64,000 nt of DNA from Nicotiana tabacum (taxonomy: Eukaryota > Streptophyta > Magnoliopsida > Solanales > Solanaceae). The stretch spans positions 44,215,348-44,279,347 of the forward strand of contig NC_134102.1 of assembly GCF_000715075.1 (NCBI RefSeq), written 5' to 3'. The notes below the pieces were generated by a model. The model was not told the DNA's origin. It ran no database searches and was given only the letters and a program-made list of their open reading frames with translations. Both the position numbers and the translations under genes were made by a program. Shown one piece after another: positions 23,413 to 35,040 of the stretch (its first letter is position 1; every line of letters begins with the position of its first letter).

Positions 23413-24094
23413 TGTCGAGATGGCCCAAGAAGCAGCAAAGTCTGTGGTCGAAGTGTCAACAAGAGTCGTAGTTGAGGTGCCAACAAAGAACGAGATCGAG
23501 ATCGAATACCATTGACTGAGTTGTAACGACTAGTTTTCAAGATAGGACATTAAAGAAAATATTCTAGTGGATATTCTCTGCACTTGTACTTTTAGGGTTT
23601 CTTAGGAATATGTCCCATATAAATAGAAAAAGAGACAATGATATGGGCATGTGATATTCATTTGTAAAGAACACACTTTGACTAAAAGATTCATCTCTCT
23701 CTCTTGCTAAGATACAAACACCACCTCTTCACTACGATTCTTGTCCATACTTTTCCATCAGATCCGAGAATAACTCGAATATTCAAGGATTTGTCCATCA
23801 TTCATCATTGTCAGGAGGAACCTCCGCCTATTCCAGCCTTTATTGGGTGAATCATTCCTCTTATTTACTTAAATGTCATTTATTGCTACTCATTATTATA
23901 TTATTGAATGTTATATTATTGCTGTTGACTTCTAGAACATTTATTACATATTATTGCCTTCGTTCGAACAGACTCACATGACATTTATTATTTTTTTAAC
24001 AACCCTATCTAAGGATATTATTGTTAGCTAAGATTAACCCTTGTTCACATAGATTTAATTATTTGAACCAAGATCTATATTTTTTTGTCAAACA
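23413..24094 (+). mobile_element. 5' LTR of a Tat element, next to RDM1 promoter
   Basis: The right end (...tttgtcaaaca) directly precedes the primer-binding site at 24097. The left end is placed at TGTCGAGATGGCCC but could be up to ~100 bp further left. A TATA box (cccatataaatagaaaaag) is at about 23607-23625. It lies roughly 300 bp upstream of the RDM1 first exon, in divergent orientation. Confidence 0.7.
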
Positions 24095-24096
24095 AT

Positions 24097-24114
24097 TTGG
24101 CGCCGTCTGTGGGA
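24097..24114 (+). other. Primer-binding site of a Tat element
   Basis: TGGCGCCGTCTGTGGGAA, the characteristic Tat-type primer-binding site, two bases after the LTR end. An A-run (24174-24190) and a short leader precede the gag ATG at 24226. Confidence 0.85.
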
Positions 24115-24225
24115 ATTTCTTAGTTAAACTTTTAGTTTCCTCTAGATCTACAACTAGCACAGGTCACTAACGTAAAAAAAAAAAAAAAAACAAGACCTCC
24201 TTTCTTTGTGTACACAAAATCCTAC

Positions 24226-24836
24226 ATGGCAGGTAACCGAGAAAAAAGGACAAGAATAACGAGTGACCTCCCAACCAACCTCATGAATGCCATCAACAAA
24301 AGTTGTGAAACGGCAGATGAGGACACGACGCCCAACGCATCCCCCAGGCGAGATGGGTCACCGCCCCCACACTACAGCATAACAAAACCTCGTGGTAAAT
24401 GAGCCTCCACGTCTGCAGAGGAAGGGACACCCACAACTGTAAAAAAAAAATACTCCTCTAGGCGTGGCTAACTAACACGCTAACAAGCGTCCTTAGCAAG
24501 ACCGCTCCAGGAACGACTTCAGAAACCGCAAGGACTTGCACGATCTAGCAAACAGATGAGTAGTGCAACCAACCCCTCCCTCCAGCGGCATGTATGACTT
24601 ACAATGTCATCGATAGTGCAGGTGACAACGCCCTAGCCACCATTCTAAAAAAGATGGATGAAATGAAAAATGAAAACAAGGCGCTCCGAGACTAGATGAA
24701 AGAGCATCAAGAACGGGTTGATAAGATACCAGGCGCTCCTAAGCTGCTGCCGAAAAGGGACGCCGGCCGGTTCGTGAGTAACAGTACAATGACGATGCAG
24801 CCCCGCATGCCATACCAAAGACCTTCAAAATGCCAG
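24226..24836 (+). pseudogene. Tat-lineage gag N-terminus, truncated
   Basis: An ATG at 24226 starts MAGNREKRTRITSDLPTNL, and the frame closes at 24402. Later frames give ILKKMDEMKNENKALRD, then KIPGAPKLLPKRDAGRFV and HAIPKTFKMP, which is the linker into the capsid of this gag family. At 24836/24837 the gag stops abruptly and Tekay RNase H sequence begins, so everything after the first quarter of gag is missing. Multiple stops are present. Confidence 0.75.
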
Positions 24837-26769
24837 TGTATTGTGATGTTTCTCGGATCGGTATTGGATGTATTTTGATGTAGGAGGGTAGAGTGATTGC
24901 TTATGCTTCGCGTCAGTTGAAGCCTCATGAGAAGAACTACCCTGTCTATGATTTGGAGTTAGATGTCATCGTTCATGCATTGAAGATTTGGAGGCATTAT
25001 CTCTACGATGTGTCTTGTAAGGTATTAACAGATCATCGGAATCTCCAGCATTTGTTCAAATAGAAGGATCTAAATTTGAGGCAGCGGAGATGGTTGGAGC
25101 TTCTAAAGGGCAATGATATCACTATTCTGTATCATTTCAGGAAGGCCAATGTGGTGGCCGATACCTTGAGTAGAAAGGCGATGAGTATGGGTAACCTTGC
25201 GTTCATTCCTGTTAGTGTGAGACCTCTTGCAGTTGATGTTCAGGCCTTGCCAACCAGCTCGTGAGATTAGATGTTTCGAAGCCCAACTGGGTTCTATCTT
25301 GTGTGGTATCTCGGTCTTCCTTATACGATCGCATCAGAGAGCGCCAGTATGATGATTCCCATTTGCTTGTCCTTAAGAACACGGTTCTGCACGGTGATTC
25401 CAGAGATGTTACCATTGGAAATGATGGGGTATTGAGGATGCATGGTCGGATTTGTGTGCCTAATGTGGATGGGCTACGTGAGTTGATTCTTGAGGAGGCC
25501 CATAGTTCGCAGTATTACATTCATCCGGGTGCCGCGAAGACGTATTAGGACTTGAGGAAGCATTATTGGTGGAGGAGAATGAAGAAGGATATAGTAGGGT
25601 TTGTAGCTCGGTGCCTCAACTGTCAGCAGGTAAAGTATGAGCATCAAAGTCCAGGCGGATTGCTTCAGAGGTTAGAGATTCCAGAGTGGATATGGGAGCA
25701 GATCACCATGGATTTTGTAGTTGGGCTCCCACGGACTTTGAGGATGTTCGATGTTATTTAGGTGATTATGGATTGGCTGACCAAGTCCGTGCACTACACT
25801 CCAGTGGGGACTACTTATTCTTCGGAGCGGTTGGCTGAGATTTACATCCGAGAGATTGTTCGCCTCCACGGCGTGCTAGTGTCCATCATTTCAGATCGAG
25901 GCACACAGTTTACATCGCAGTTTTGGAGGGCCGTACAACGAGAGTTGGGTACCCAAGTTGAGTTGAGCATAACGTTTCACCCTCAGATGGACGGACAGTC
26001 TGAGCGCACTATTCAGTTATTGGAGGTTCATGGGATCATTTTCTGCTACTCGTGGAGTTTGCCTACAACAACAGCTACCAGCCGAGCATTCAGATGGCTC
26101 CGTATGAGGCTTTGTATGGGAGACGATGTAGATCTCCGGTGGGTTGGTTTGAGCTGGGTGAGGCTAGGCTATTGGGTACTGACATGGTCCAAGATGCTTT
26201 GGACAAGGTTAAGATGATTCAGGAGCGGCTTCGTACGGCGCAGTCTAGACAGAAGAGTTATGCCGACAGAAAAGTTCGTGATGTTACTTACATGGTCGGG
26301 GACAAGGTACTTCTCAAGGTCTCACCCATGAAGGGTGTTGTGAGATTCAGAAAGAAGGGCAAGTTGAGCCCTCGGTATATTGGGTCGTTTGAGGTACTTT
26401 AGTGGATTGGAAAGGTGGCTTACAAGCTTGCCTTGCCACCTAGTTTGTCGAGTGTGCATCCAGTATTTCATGTTTCTATGCTCCGAAAGTATGTCAGTGA
26501 TTTGTCTCATGTTTTGGATTACAACACAGTTCAGTTGGATGGTGATCTGACTTATGATGTGGAGCCGGTGGCCATTTTGGATCGGCAGGTTCGAAAGTTG
26601 AGGTCAAAGGACATAACTTCAGTAAAGTTGCAGTGGAGAGGTCATAAAGTCGAGGAGGCTACTTGGGAGACCGAGCGGGAGATGCGGAGCAGATATCCAC
26701 ACCTATTTGAGACTCCATGTATGTTTCTAGACCCATTCGAGGACGAACGTTTGTTTAAGAAGGGGAGGA
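24837..26769 (+). pseudogene. Tekay/Del chromovirus pol: RNase H, integrase, chromodomain
   Basis: This is the 3' half of a Ty3/gypsy chromovirus polyprotein. In order: RNase H ([33 protein letters not shown]; 24837-25250); zinc-binding integrase N-terminus (HYWWRRMKKDIVGFVARCLNC); DDE core (ITMDFVVGLPR, SIISDRGTQFTSQFW, DGQSERTIQ; 25700-26010); the C-terminal GPY/F-like region; and a chromodomain-type tail (VAILDRQVRKLRSKDI, WRGHKVEEATWE; 26560-26715) ending DERLFKKGRM at the LTR. Gag, protease and RT are absent. In-frame stops occur near 24880, 25061, 25546, 25759 and 26399. A deletion with frameshift near 26020 removes ~10 residues after the catalytic glutamate. The copy is dead. Confidence 0.92.
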
Positions 26770-29700
26770 TGTAACGACTCGACCGGTCATTTTGAGAGTT
26801 GTTGCCCCGTTCCCCCATTTATTGCTCATTTTGTACTTTGTAGCTGTTATGTGACTTGTCGGGGTAGTCGGTTCGGGTCTGGAGGGATTTCAGAATGAAA
26901 TGAGACACTTAGTCTCAATGTTGGAAGCTTAAGTTGAAAAGGTTGACCGGATGTTGACTTATGAGTAAATGATTCCGGAATGGAGTTTTGATTTTTCCGT
27001 TAGCTCCGTTGAGTGATTTTGACTTAGGAGCGTGTCCGGATTATGATTTGGAGGCCCATTGTTGAATTAGGCTTGAAATGGCAAAAATTGGATTATTGAA
27101 AAAGTTTACCGGGAGTAGACTTTTTGATATTGGGATAAGATTGGAATTTAGGAAGTTGGAGTAGGTCCGTAATGTCAAATATGACTTGTGTGCAAAATTT
27201 GGGGCCAATCGGACGTGATTTGATAGGTTTCAACGTCGTTTGTAGAAGTTGAATTTCCTTAGTTTCAATAGGCTTGAATTGGGGTGCGATTCGTATTTTT
27301 GAAGTTGTTTGATGTGATTTGAGGGCTCGACTAAATTCGTATGAGATTTTAGGACTGGTTGGTATGTTTGGTTTAGGTCCCGGGGGCCTCGGGTTGATTC
27401 CAGATGGTTAACGGATCAAAAGTTGAACTTAAGAAGTTGCTGAAGTTGGGGTATGCTGGTTTAATCGCACCTGCGGAGCTTTGATCGCAGGTGCGAGCTC
27501 GAAGGTGCGGGCTCAGATGTGCAGATGCGGAGTTTGGAGGGGTGTGAGCATGTGGTCGCAGGTGCGAAGGATTTTTCGGACCTGTGTGGCCGCAGGTGTG
27601 GCGAGAGGGGCGCAGAAGCGGAAGGCGCGTAGGTGCGTTAGGGAGTTTCGCATCTGCGTGACCCTAGATGCGGCACGAGGACCACAGAAGCGGAAGTGGA
27701 CAGATGAGCTGGGATCGCAGAAGTGACTTGGATGCTCGCAGAAGCGAGCCCGTAAAAGCGGAGTGAGGAACTGCGGGAGCGGATAGGGCCGCAGATGCAT
27801 GGGTGATGTCGCTTCTGCGATACCGTAGAAGCGGTTAAGTTCCCTCAGAAGCGGAAGTGCTGGGCAGATTATTAAATAAGGGTTCGCGGTTTTGGCCTCA
27901 TTTCAAACATTTCAAGCTCGGGTTTGGGTGATTCTTGCGAGAATTTTCGAGGGGATTCTTGAGGTTAGTCCTTGTGCTCGTTTTCGATCAATAATATTGC
28001 TTTCCCAATGATTTTCCCACCTAGTTGGTGTGTATTTAAGGTGTAAATTAGAAGTTTGAGGCTAGGGATTTGGAGAGTTTGATTTGGGGATTTACGTGAC
28101 GATTGGGTGTCGGAGTTTGATATATTTGGTATAGTTAGACTCGTGGTTGAATGGGCTTTCGGGTTTTTTTAACTTTTATCGAATTTCGAGAGTTGACTTT
28201 TGACTTTTGATTAATATCTTAGCATTTTCTTATAGAGTTGATTCCTTTAGCCCGTATTGATTATATAGAATTATTTATGGCTAGATTAGAGGCATTCGGA
28301 GGCCGTTTCGCGAGGCAAGGATATATTGGAGTAGAGATTTGCTCGGATTGAGGTAAGTAACAGTTCTAAATCTGGTTCTGAGGGTATGAAATCACGTATT
28401 ATATATCTTATGACTGGTTTATAGGTGACGCACATGCTAGGTGACGGGCGTGTGGGCGTGTACCGTAGGAATTGTGACTTGGTCAAATTCCATGGAATTG
28501 TATAATTTAAATTCTGTTGTTATCCATATATTCTTTGTGTGTTATAACAAATGAACTGCAAACTATGTTAGAAATCATGGTTAGGCTATGTGCTGGTGTT
28601 GTAGGGACCCACAGAGACCGTGTTACATGTTAAATTGCATGCTAAATTGCTATTGTACTCAGTCTCTATTTTACTTCCATATCATATCTCAGTCTCTTTT
28701 GTTCCTTGTTGATACATTACATCATTTATGTTTGGGCTGATTCTTCATGATTTCTGGGTGCCCGAGAGACTGGAGAGGTTGGTGATTAAGTTGGGGTCTG
28801 AGTGCCGAGCTGTGAGTAATATATCTATATATTTGGATCGGGTTGCACGCCGTAACGAGCCTTATGGTTGTATATATGTGAATCGGTTTGCACGCCGCAA
28901 CGAGCTTTATGGCTATATCTATTTATGGGATCAGGCTACACGCCGCATCATGTTTCATTGATTTATGCCATAATTGACTTGATATAGCGCTTGGGCTGAA
29001 GGAGTCCCTTCGGAGTCTGTACACATCCCCAGTGAGCGTAGGTACCTATTGAGTGCGAGTATCGAGTGCCGAGTGCTGAGCGACTGAGAGGAATGAGTGA
29101 TTGTGAGGTTGGAGTAAATGGGAGGACTGAGTGACTGTTGCTCTGAGAGGATGTATTTGATTTCATTATTGCTGCACTTATATGTCATACCTCACGGTCT
29201 TGAAATTTCTGAAAGATATTATATTCTGCTTCACTTGGACTTGCCATGTGTTAACTGATTTGACTTAAATTGTCGAACTTGAGAGCATGCCTACTTTCCT
29301 ATGTTGAAATTACTGAAATTGAACCATAATTGTAAAGCTCGTCACTACTTTCAGATCTTTATTTAGTCTTGTTAGTTACTGAGTTGGTTGTACTCACGCT
29401 ACACCTTGCACTTTGTGTGCAGATCCAGGTGTTTCCGAACACAGTGGGTATTGATTCACTACGCAGTTAACCCTTCGGAGATCTCGAGGTAGCTGCTCGG
29501 CATTTTCACAGACCTTGTTTCTCCTTCCTTATCCTTCCACTTATTGTATTTAGTTTCGGACTATTATAGACAGTGTTTTCCAGACTTGTGATGTATAGAT
29601 GCTCATGTACTCTAGGACACCCCGATGGTTGGGAATTTTCGCGTTGTGTTTTGGGTTTCTATCCCGTTTATTAGAATTTTTATTGTTTAAACTGCTTTAA

Positions 29701-29800
29701 TTCATTTTCTGTTAAAAGTGTTGGAGTTATTTGAAAATGTCAGCTTGCCTAGTACCACGATAGGCGCCATCACGACAGTTTAGGATTTTGGGTCGTGACA
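26770..29800 (+). mobile_element. 3' LTR of the Tekay element (3031 bp)
   Basis: It begins TGTAACGACTCGACCGGTCA right after the polypurine tract (aagaaggggagga) and ends GGGTCGTGACA; the terminal nonamers are inverted copies with one mismatch. It matches the minus-strand LTR at 58791-62027 along its whole length. Internal features are a CpG-rich block of CGCAGAAGCG/GCAGGTGCG words (27460-27860), a ~55-bp tandem repeat with 'ttgcacgccg.aacgag' (28835-28945) and a short GAGTGCCGAGT-type run (29050-29090). It ends directly against another element's gag, consistent with insertion into it. Confidence 0.92.
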
Positions 29801-30940
29801 TTACCTCGTCAAGCAGTTTATCTGCTTGCTAAAAGGAAATGCTTTTGATTGGTATACAGACCTCGAGGCGGGATCTATTGATAGCTTGGATCAACTAGAG
29901 CAAGAGGTCCCCATTCGCTTTTATAGCACAAGGGGCACTGTGAGCATGGTGGAACTTACAAATACTTGTCAACGGAAGGGTGAACCAGTTATCGCCTTTA
30001 TCAATCATTGGATTAATGCAAGCCTTAACTGCAAAGACAGACTTAGTGAAGCTATTCGCATAGAGATCTGCATTCCAAGGCATGCATTGGCGACTGCGCT
30101 ACATCTTGTAATATATAAAGCCTAGCACATTTGAAGAACTTGCTACTTGTGCCATGGCATGGAGTTGAGCGTGGCCTCTGCTGGAAATGAAAGGTTGTTC
30201 ATCTATGAGCTTTGCAAAGGGAACAACAAGCAAGAAGTCAGGAAGTGGACCAAGTTTGTACCCAACTATGAAAGCAGAGAAGCTATGAATGTCAACACAT
30301 CACCTGTGAAGTTCACAATGACGGTGAGCAAGAAGCAGAGTATGAAATCCGCTTCTTTTCAAGATAAGCCAAGTGGAAAGTTGACTCTAAAAGAAATTCA
30401 AGAGAAGGAGTACCCATTTCAGGATTTTTATGTGCCAGCAACTTTTGAATAACTCCTCGAGTTAAAGCTCATTGAGCTTCCAGAGATGAAGCGGCGAAAT
30501 GAAGTTGGAAAAATGAATGAGCCAAATTACTACAAATACCATTGAATTGTGAGCCACCCTCTGGAGAAGTGATTTGTCTTCAAATACAAAGTTATGGACT
30601 TGGATCGTGAAAAGAAGATCGTGCTTGAAGATGAGAAAGCAAGCGCAAACCATGTCTCTATCACCTTTGGCTCATTCGGTCCAGATGAATTATATAGTTT
30701 CAAAGAAAGTAAAGATGAAGAATTATTGGAGAACAACAAAGCCGAAATTGATCAGCCTGATGATGATGAAGGTTGGACGTTAGTGAGTCATCATAGGCTC
30801 CATAAAAGAAGCCTACGAAAAGAATCAATAGAACAACCAACAAGAAAAATGATGGTAAAAAGACCAAGAAAACAGAATCCAATTAAGCATTTGAGGAAAG
30901 CAGAAGTGGAAATGCACACCCTCAAAAGCCACGATATCTA
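29801..30940 (+). pseudogene. Tat-lineage gag (second type), decayed
   Basis: Frames read LLKGNAFDWYTDLEAGSIDS, RFYSTRGTVSMVELTN, INASLNCKDRLSEAI, later KLTLKEIQEKEYPFQDF, VMDLDREKKIVLEDEKASAN and VSITFGSFGPDELY. This is the capsid and linker region of a Ty3/gypsy gag common in Solanaceae and different in sequence from the gag at 1-1490 and 24226. It opens mid-gag because the Tekay LTR abuts it at 29800. Stops and shifts interrupt it at least four times. Confidence 0.85.
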
Positions 30941-31395
30941 GTGACATTAGTGGAGTTCTTGACAAGTTGGTTCTACACGAAAATTTTCCATAACGGTATC
31001 GAGGCCTCTTGTTTCAATGCTGATAAAGGAGAAGAGATGAGTAATGACTCACCGTTAGCACCATCTTCAGAAAAGACCATTGAGTCTATTCTTCAGGAAG
31101 TTAATGTTTGCAAGGAAAAGGTCAAATTCATGCATGATGACATTCTACTAGGTGATAGTCCTCATAATCGTCCATCATACATGGTTGGCTATATGCGCGA
31201 TGAAAGGGTAAATCGAATTTTGATTGATGGAGGATCCTCAGTAAACATCTTTCCAATTCACATCGTGAAGGAACTTTGCATTCCCATGGATGAACTCTCA
31301 GAAAGCCACTTGAGAAAGATGAAGCAATCCAAGCTTTGTAAGAAGCACATTCTGGGGTATGTGGATCACATTAGTTTGGACCAAAGCTTCACTTC
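30941..31395 (+). pseudogene. Aspartic protease of the Tat element, cut into integrase
   Basis: The protease segment contains YMRDERVNRILIDGGSSVNI with the flap-side FPIHIVKELCIPMDEL. The catalytic triplet, normally D-[ST]-G, here reads D-G-G, which should inactivate it. At about 31335 protease sequence jumps directly into the N-terminal end of integrase (KLCKKHILGYVDHISL): the whole reverse transcriptase and RNase H are deleted. Confidence 0.8.
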
Positions 31396-32390
31396 CATAT
31401 AAAAAAAGATGGGATATTATTGGCCAACAATGGTAAAAGATTGCTTGGACTATGCTCGAAGATGCAAGGCTTGCCAGTTCCACGCAAATTTTATTCATCA
31501 TCCTCCTGAATTGCTACATCCGACTGTTGCATCGTGGCCATTCGATGCTTGGGGATTGGATGTTGTTTGACCACTACCAAAATCTTCTGGCGGACATTTG
31601 TATATCTTGGCCGCAACCAATTACTTCTCAAAATGGACGGAAGCTGTTGCTCTCAAGGAAGTAAAGAAGGAGAATGTTGCAAACTTCATCCGAGTAAATA
31701 TCATCTATTGCTTTGGCATTCCTCGTTACATAATAATGGATAATGACAAGTCATTCAACAATAGGTTGATGAACAAAATTTGTGGTCTCTTTGGCTTCAA
31801 GCAACGTAACTCTTCTATGTACAATGACGCCGCCAATGGCCTAGATGAGACATTCAATAAGACTCTATGCAACTTGTTGAAGAAGGTCTTCTCCAAATCC
31901 AAACTAGATTGGCATGACCGTATGGAAGAAGCTCTGTAGGCGTATAGAATAACTCACTGCACACCAACACAAGAAACCCCTTATTCACTTGTCTATAGAG
32001 TCGAAGCCGTTTTGCCCCTCGAGCGTTAAATACCTTCATTATGATTAGATATTCAAGAAGGGATCACTGATGAATAAAATGCTCAACTTCGACTAGAAGA
32101 GCTAGAGGCTGGAAGCTCAACACAGCCTTGAATGTTATCAAGCTCGATTGTCTCGCGCCTTCAATAAAAGAGTTCGCCCAAGATCCCTTCAAGTAGGAGA
32201 TCAAGTCCTTTCCATAGGAAGATCCATTATTACTTCCTATAAACATGTAGGGAAGTTCACTTCAAAATGAGATGGGCCATATGTCGTACAAAAAGTTTAT
32301 TCAAGTGGAGCTTACAAGTTGGTTGATGCATATGGCATGAGAATCGGCCCTATCAATGGCAAGTTTTTGAAGAAGTATTATCCTTGAAGT
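31396..32390 (+). pseudogene. Integrase of the Tat element, decayed
   Basis: It begins KKMGYYWPTMVKDCLDYARR, followed by CKACQ (zinc-binding Cys pair). The DDE core follows: FDAWGLDVV, LYILAATNYFSKWTEA, IPRYIIMDNDKSFNN and GLDETFNKTLCNLL, where the family has AEAFNKTL, so the catalytic Glu is kept in altered context. TPYSLVYRVEAVLP and a C-terminal segment (GPYVVQKVYSSGAYKLVDA) complete it. Stops are near 31569, 31938 and 32026. Integrase would insert element DNA; this copy cannot be made intact. Confidence 0.85.
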
Positions 32391-33827
32391 TGCAACGCTC
32401 CTTAACGCAAGATCATAAATTGTATATTACTCCTGGCTCGCAGGAGTATAAACTATGTATGACCAAAAAAAAGAGGTCCGCTAGGTTGAAAACCTCAAAA
32501 GAGACGACGTAGAAAAAAGTTAGGATGTTAAAAAAAATTACCCATTCTGAACTACGGTATGAATTGATACTCTTCAGCGAGGTATATAGGCATCTTAGAG
32601 TTTCATTCTAAGTTCAGTCGTATGAGTTTAAAAATATGTATCACCCCTAGCATTGTACAAGTGAAGTACGCCGGAATAAAATCTGCTTGTTGGCACCTAA
32701 ACATGGGACCTTTACCTTATCAAAAGTTTGATGGTTCAATGTGGGCAAGTTTATAGGCTCGATAGTAGATTAGTATCTCTGAGGAGATGGTTAAAATCAT
32801 TTAGAAGGAGGTAAAATCTTAAAGTTGAAGTTTTAAGTCCCCCGTCATTCAAGTGGAAGTCTTCAAACGTTCGTCATGTACAGAATCCGAACCCGTAAAA
32901 TTCATCAAGTCTCCAAATAAAATGTTTCTTCATTTAAAGGTGCTTCTATATCAAGGTATCACCTTTTTGGACAAAGACGCTCAAAGCTGAAAATCCCAAC
33001 GAGGCTAAATGCGAAGGTAAAATATAAAATATTACCTAGAACTATCCTAGAGGAAGTTGATATTAAATTTTGGATATGTCTTAAATTTTGAAGTCTAGTT
33101 TTCGATAAATCAAACGGTTCTTACTTTTGACATTTCTCCTCAAGATATGATTTTTTTGTGAAGCTGCGCAAATCTAAAATTGCCAACGTGGTGGAATCTA
33201 AAGTTGGTTTCAAAATATCATCTGTAGCGATTCTGAAGTTGTTTGATTGGGAATTTTGGATATATCTTAGATTTTGAAGTCTAGTTTTCAAAAACTCAAA
33301 CGGTTCAGAATTTTGACATTTCTACTCCAAGTTATGAATTGTTTGGTCAGACTGCACAAAGCTGAAATTGTCAACATGGTAGAATCTAAAGTTGGTTTCA
33401 AAATATTATCTGAGATGATTCTGAAGGTGTTCAATTTCAAATTTCAGATATGTCATAAATTTTGAAGTTTAATTTTCGAGAAATTAAATGGTTCATGATT
33501 TCAACATTCTTACATTTAGATATGAATTTTTTACCACAAAGATGCAAAGCTGACGAGCAATATTGCATTCAAAGGAAGCAAATTGAAGAGTGAAAATTCA
33601 AATCTAGAGAACCTCTAGATGTCAACAACAACAATGTTTAAAAGAAAGTCAAAGCCTACTACATTGGCGTCAATATACCAGAATAAGAAAGCACTTGCTG
33701 ATGTTAAACTATGAAACAAATAGTAAAAATATCCATGAGAATGTGCAATATAAACCAAAACAAAAGAAGATTTTCCGCTAATCAATTAAATGCAAAAAAA
33801 AAATGCAAATAAAATACTTCATATAGG
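32391..33827 (+). repeat. Tat 3' untranslated region with 187-bp tandem repeat
   Basis: Noncoding sequence between integrase and the antisense ORF. 32960-33560 is a tandem array with period 186-188 bp: 'aattttggatatgtcttaaa' at 33066, 'aattttggatatatcttaga' at 33252 and 'aatttcagatatgtcataaa' at 33440, plus a partial unit upstream. Each unit also carries 'aatctaaagttggtttcaaa'. Copies are roughly 75-80 percent alike by eye. Tat/Ogre elements are known to harbour such arrays at this position. Confidence 0.8.
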
Positions 33828-35040
33828 CTAATCTAAACATAACTTGTAATTGACCAAGTCTTGAAGGGTAGCCTCTAAGTATTTCTTCCTCTTCTCCACG
33901 TCGGCCAAATCATCAGTAATCACCAAGGAAGCATCAGAACATCTACGGTACTTCTCTTCAGTAGATGAGACTCTAGATTCAATCTCTTCAACCTTTTTCT
34001 TGGCAGCATCTCGGAGAGCTCTTAACTGCTTCACCTTCTCCTTGGCCTCTTTGAGAGATTGACTGGTGGTAGATAGTTCCTCGACCTTCTCTCCTTTCTC
34101 AGTCAAGAAAAGATCAAGATCTTCCTTGGCTTTTAAAAATGACTCTAATTTTTTAACTTCCACGACCTTATCGGAAAGAATTGACAGTGCCTGGTTATAC
34201 GAAGTGGGAAGCTCAAAGAAAGATTTCAATAGGTTCTTCAAAGGGAAAATATCCACACCCTTTCCATACATCTCCTCGAGAATCACTTGGACCTCATATG
34301 CAATAGAATAAACACGGTCTGCAGTAAGGTCGGAGAGTTTAGCATGAATTTAAGTCCAAGCATCCAAGATGAAATTCTTGTGAAGTGTCAAGACAACCTT
34401 TCTTTCATCAAAGATAGACATTATTGGTGTTGGTCGTTCGTGAAAATTAGACCCGAATTTTGCTTTAGCTCCACTATGAGGATTGGAAGTCGCCTCTAGC
34501 TCAGACTTAGATCGGAAGTAATTTCCTTGAGTCTGGCTCTGCCATAGATTCACTACTACCTTGTGGCTTGCTTTGGAGTGACACTATCGATATGTTGACA
34601 TTGTTTGGCTACAAAAAAAAAAAAGATAAACAGTTAGTGCAGTCACTCGAGTATCATGGGTTGACAAGAAAGTTCAAATTATTACCTCTTTAATGGTTGT
34701 CAAAGTTCTTAAAGCACTAACATCGTCATCAGGAATCTCTACCACATGCAAATTACTGTCTCTTGGCTTATCCGAATATGGTTTCACTTTCCTCCAAAAA
34801 CGTCTCCACGACTGCTACTGCTTTTGTCTTAGATGGTTGTTTGTTAGAAGCTTGATGAGTTTGAGCATGCGTCTTGTCTTTTTGAACTTCTTCACATGGA
34901 GTTTCCTTTCTTTTATGTGGCACAACCACTGTGGATTTCATGGGAGGAGGCTTGTCTTTCTTGCAATGCTCTTGAAGTGTGTCGGCGTGATGGCAATTAG
35001 CCCAATAAAAGTCACCAAGGATTCCAAATGATCTTCAAGA
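33828..35040 (-). pseudogene. Antisense ORF of the Tat element (coiled-coil protein)
   Basis: On the strand opposite gag-pol, 34286-33828 encodes an open 152-residue segment: LPTSYNQALSILSDKVVEVK, KAKEDLDLFLTEKGEKVEEL, KVKQLRALRDAAKKKVEEIE and a C-terminal CLD. The heptad pattern of Leu/Val with Lys/Glu predicts a long coiled coil. Further minus-strand coding-like pieces lie upstream (34560-34310; 35000-34690, Lys-rich with KSTVVVPHKRKE). Tat-lineage elements are known to carry an additional ORF antisense to gag-pol between pol and the 3' LTR; its function is not established. A frameshifted sister tail is at 47483-47760. Confidence 0.65.

Noticed and set aside
27460..27860. CRISPR-like or satellite array
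   Set aside because: The repeated words are 8-11 bp, in both orientations, with no regular spacing or unique spacers, and the host is a plant.
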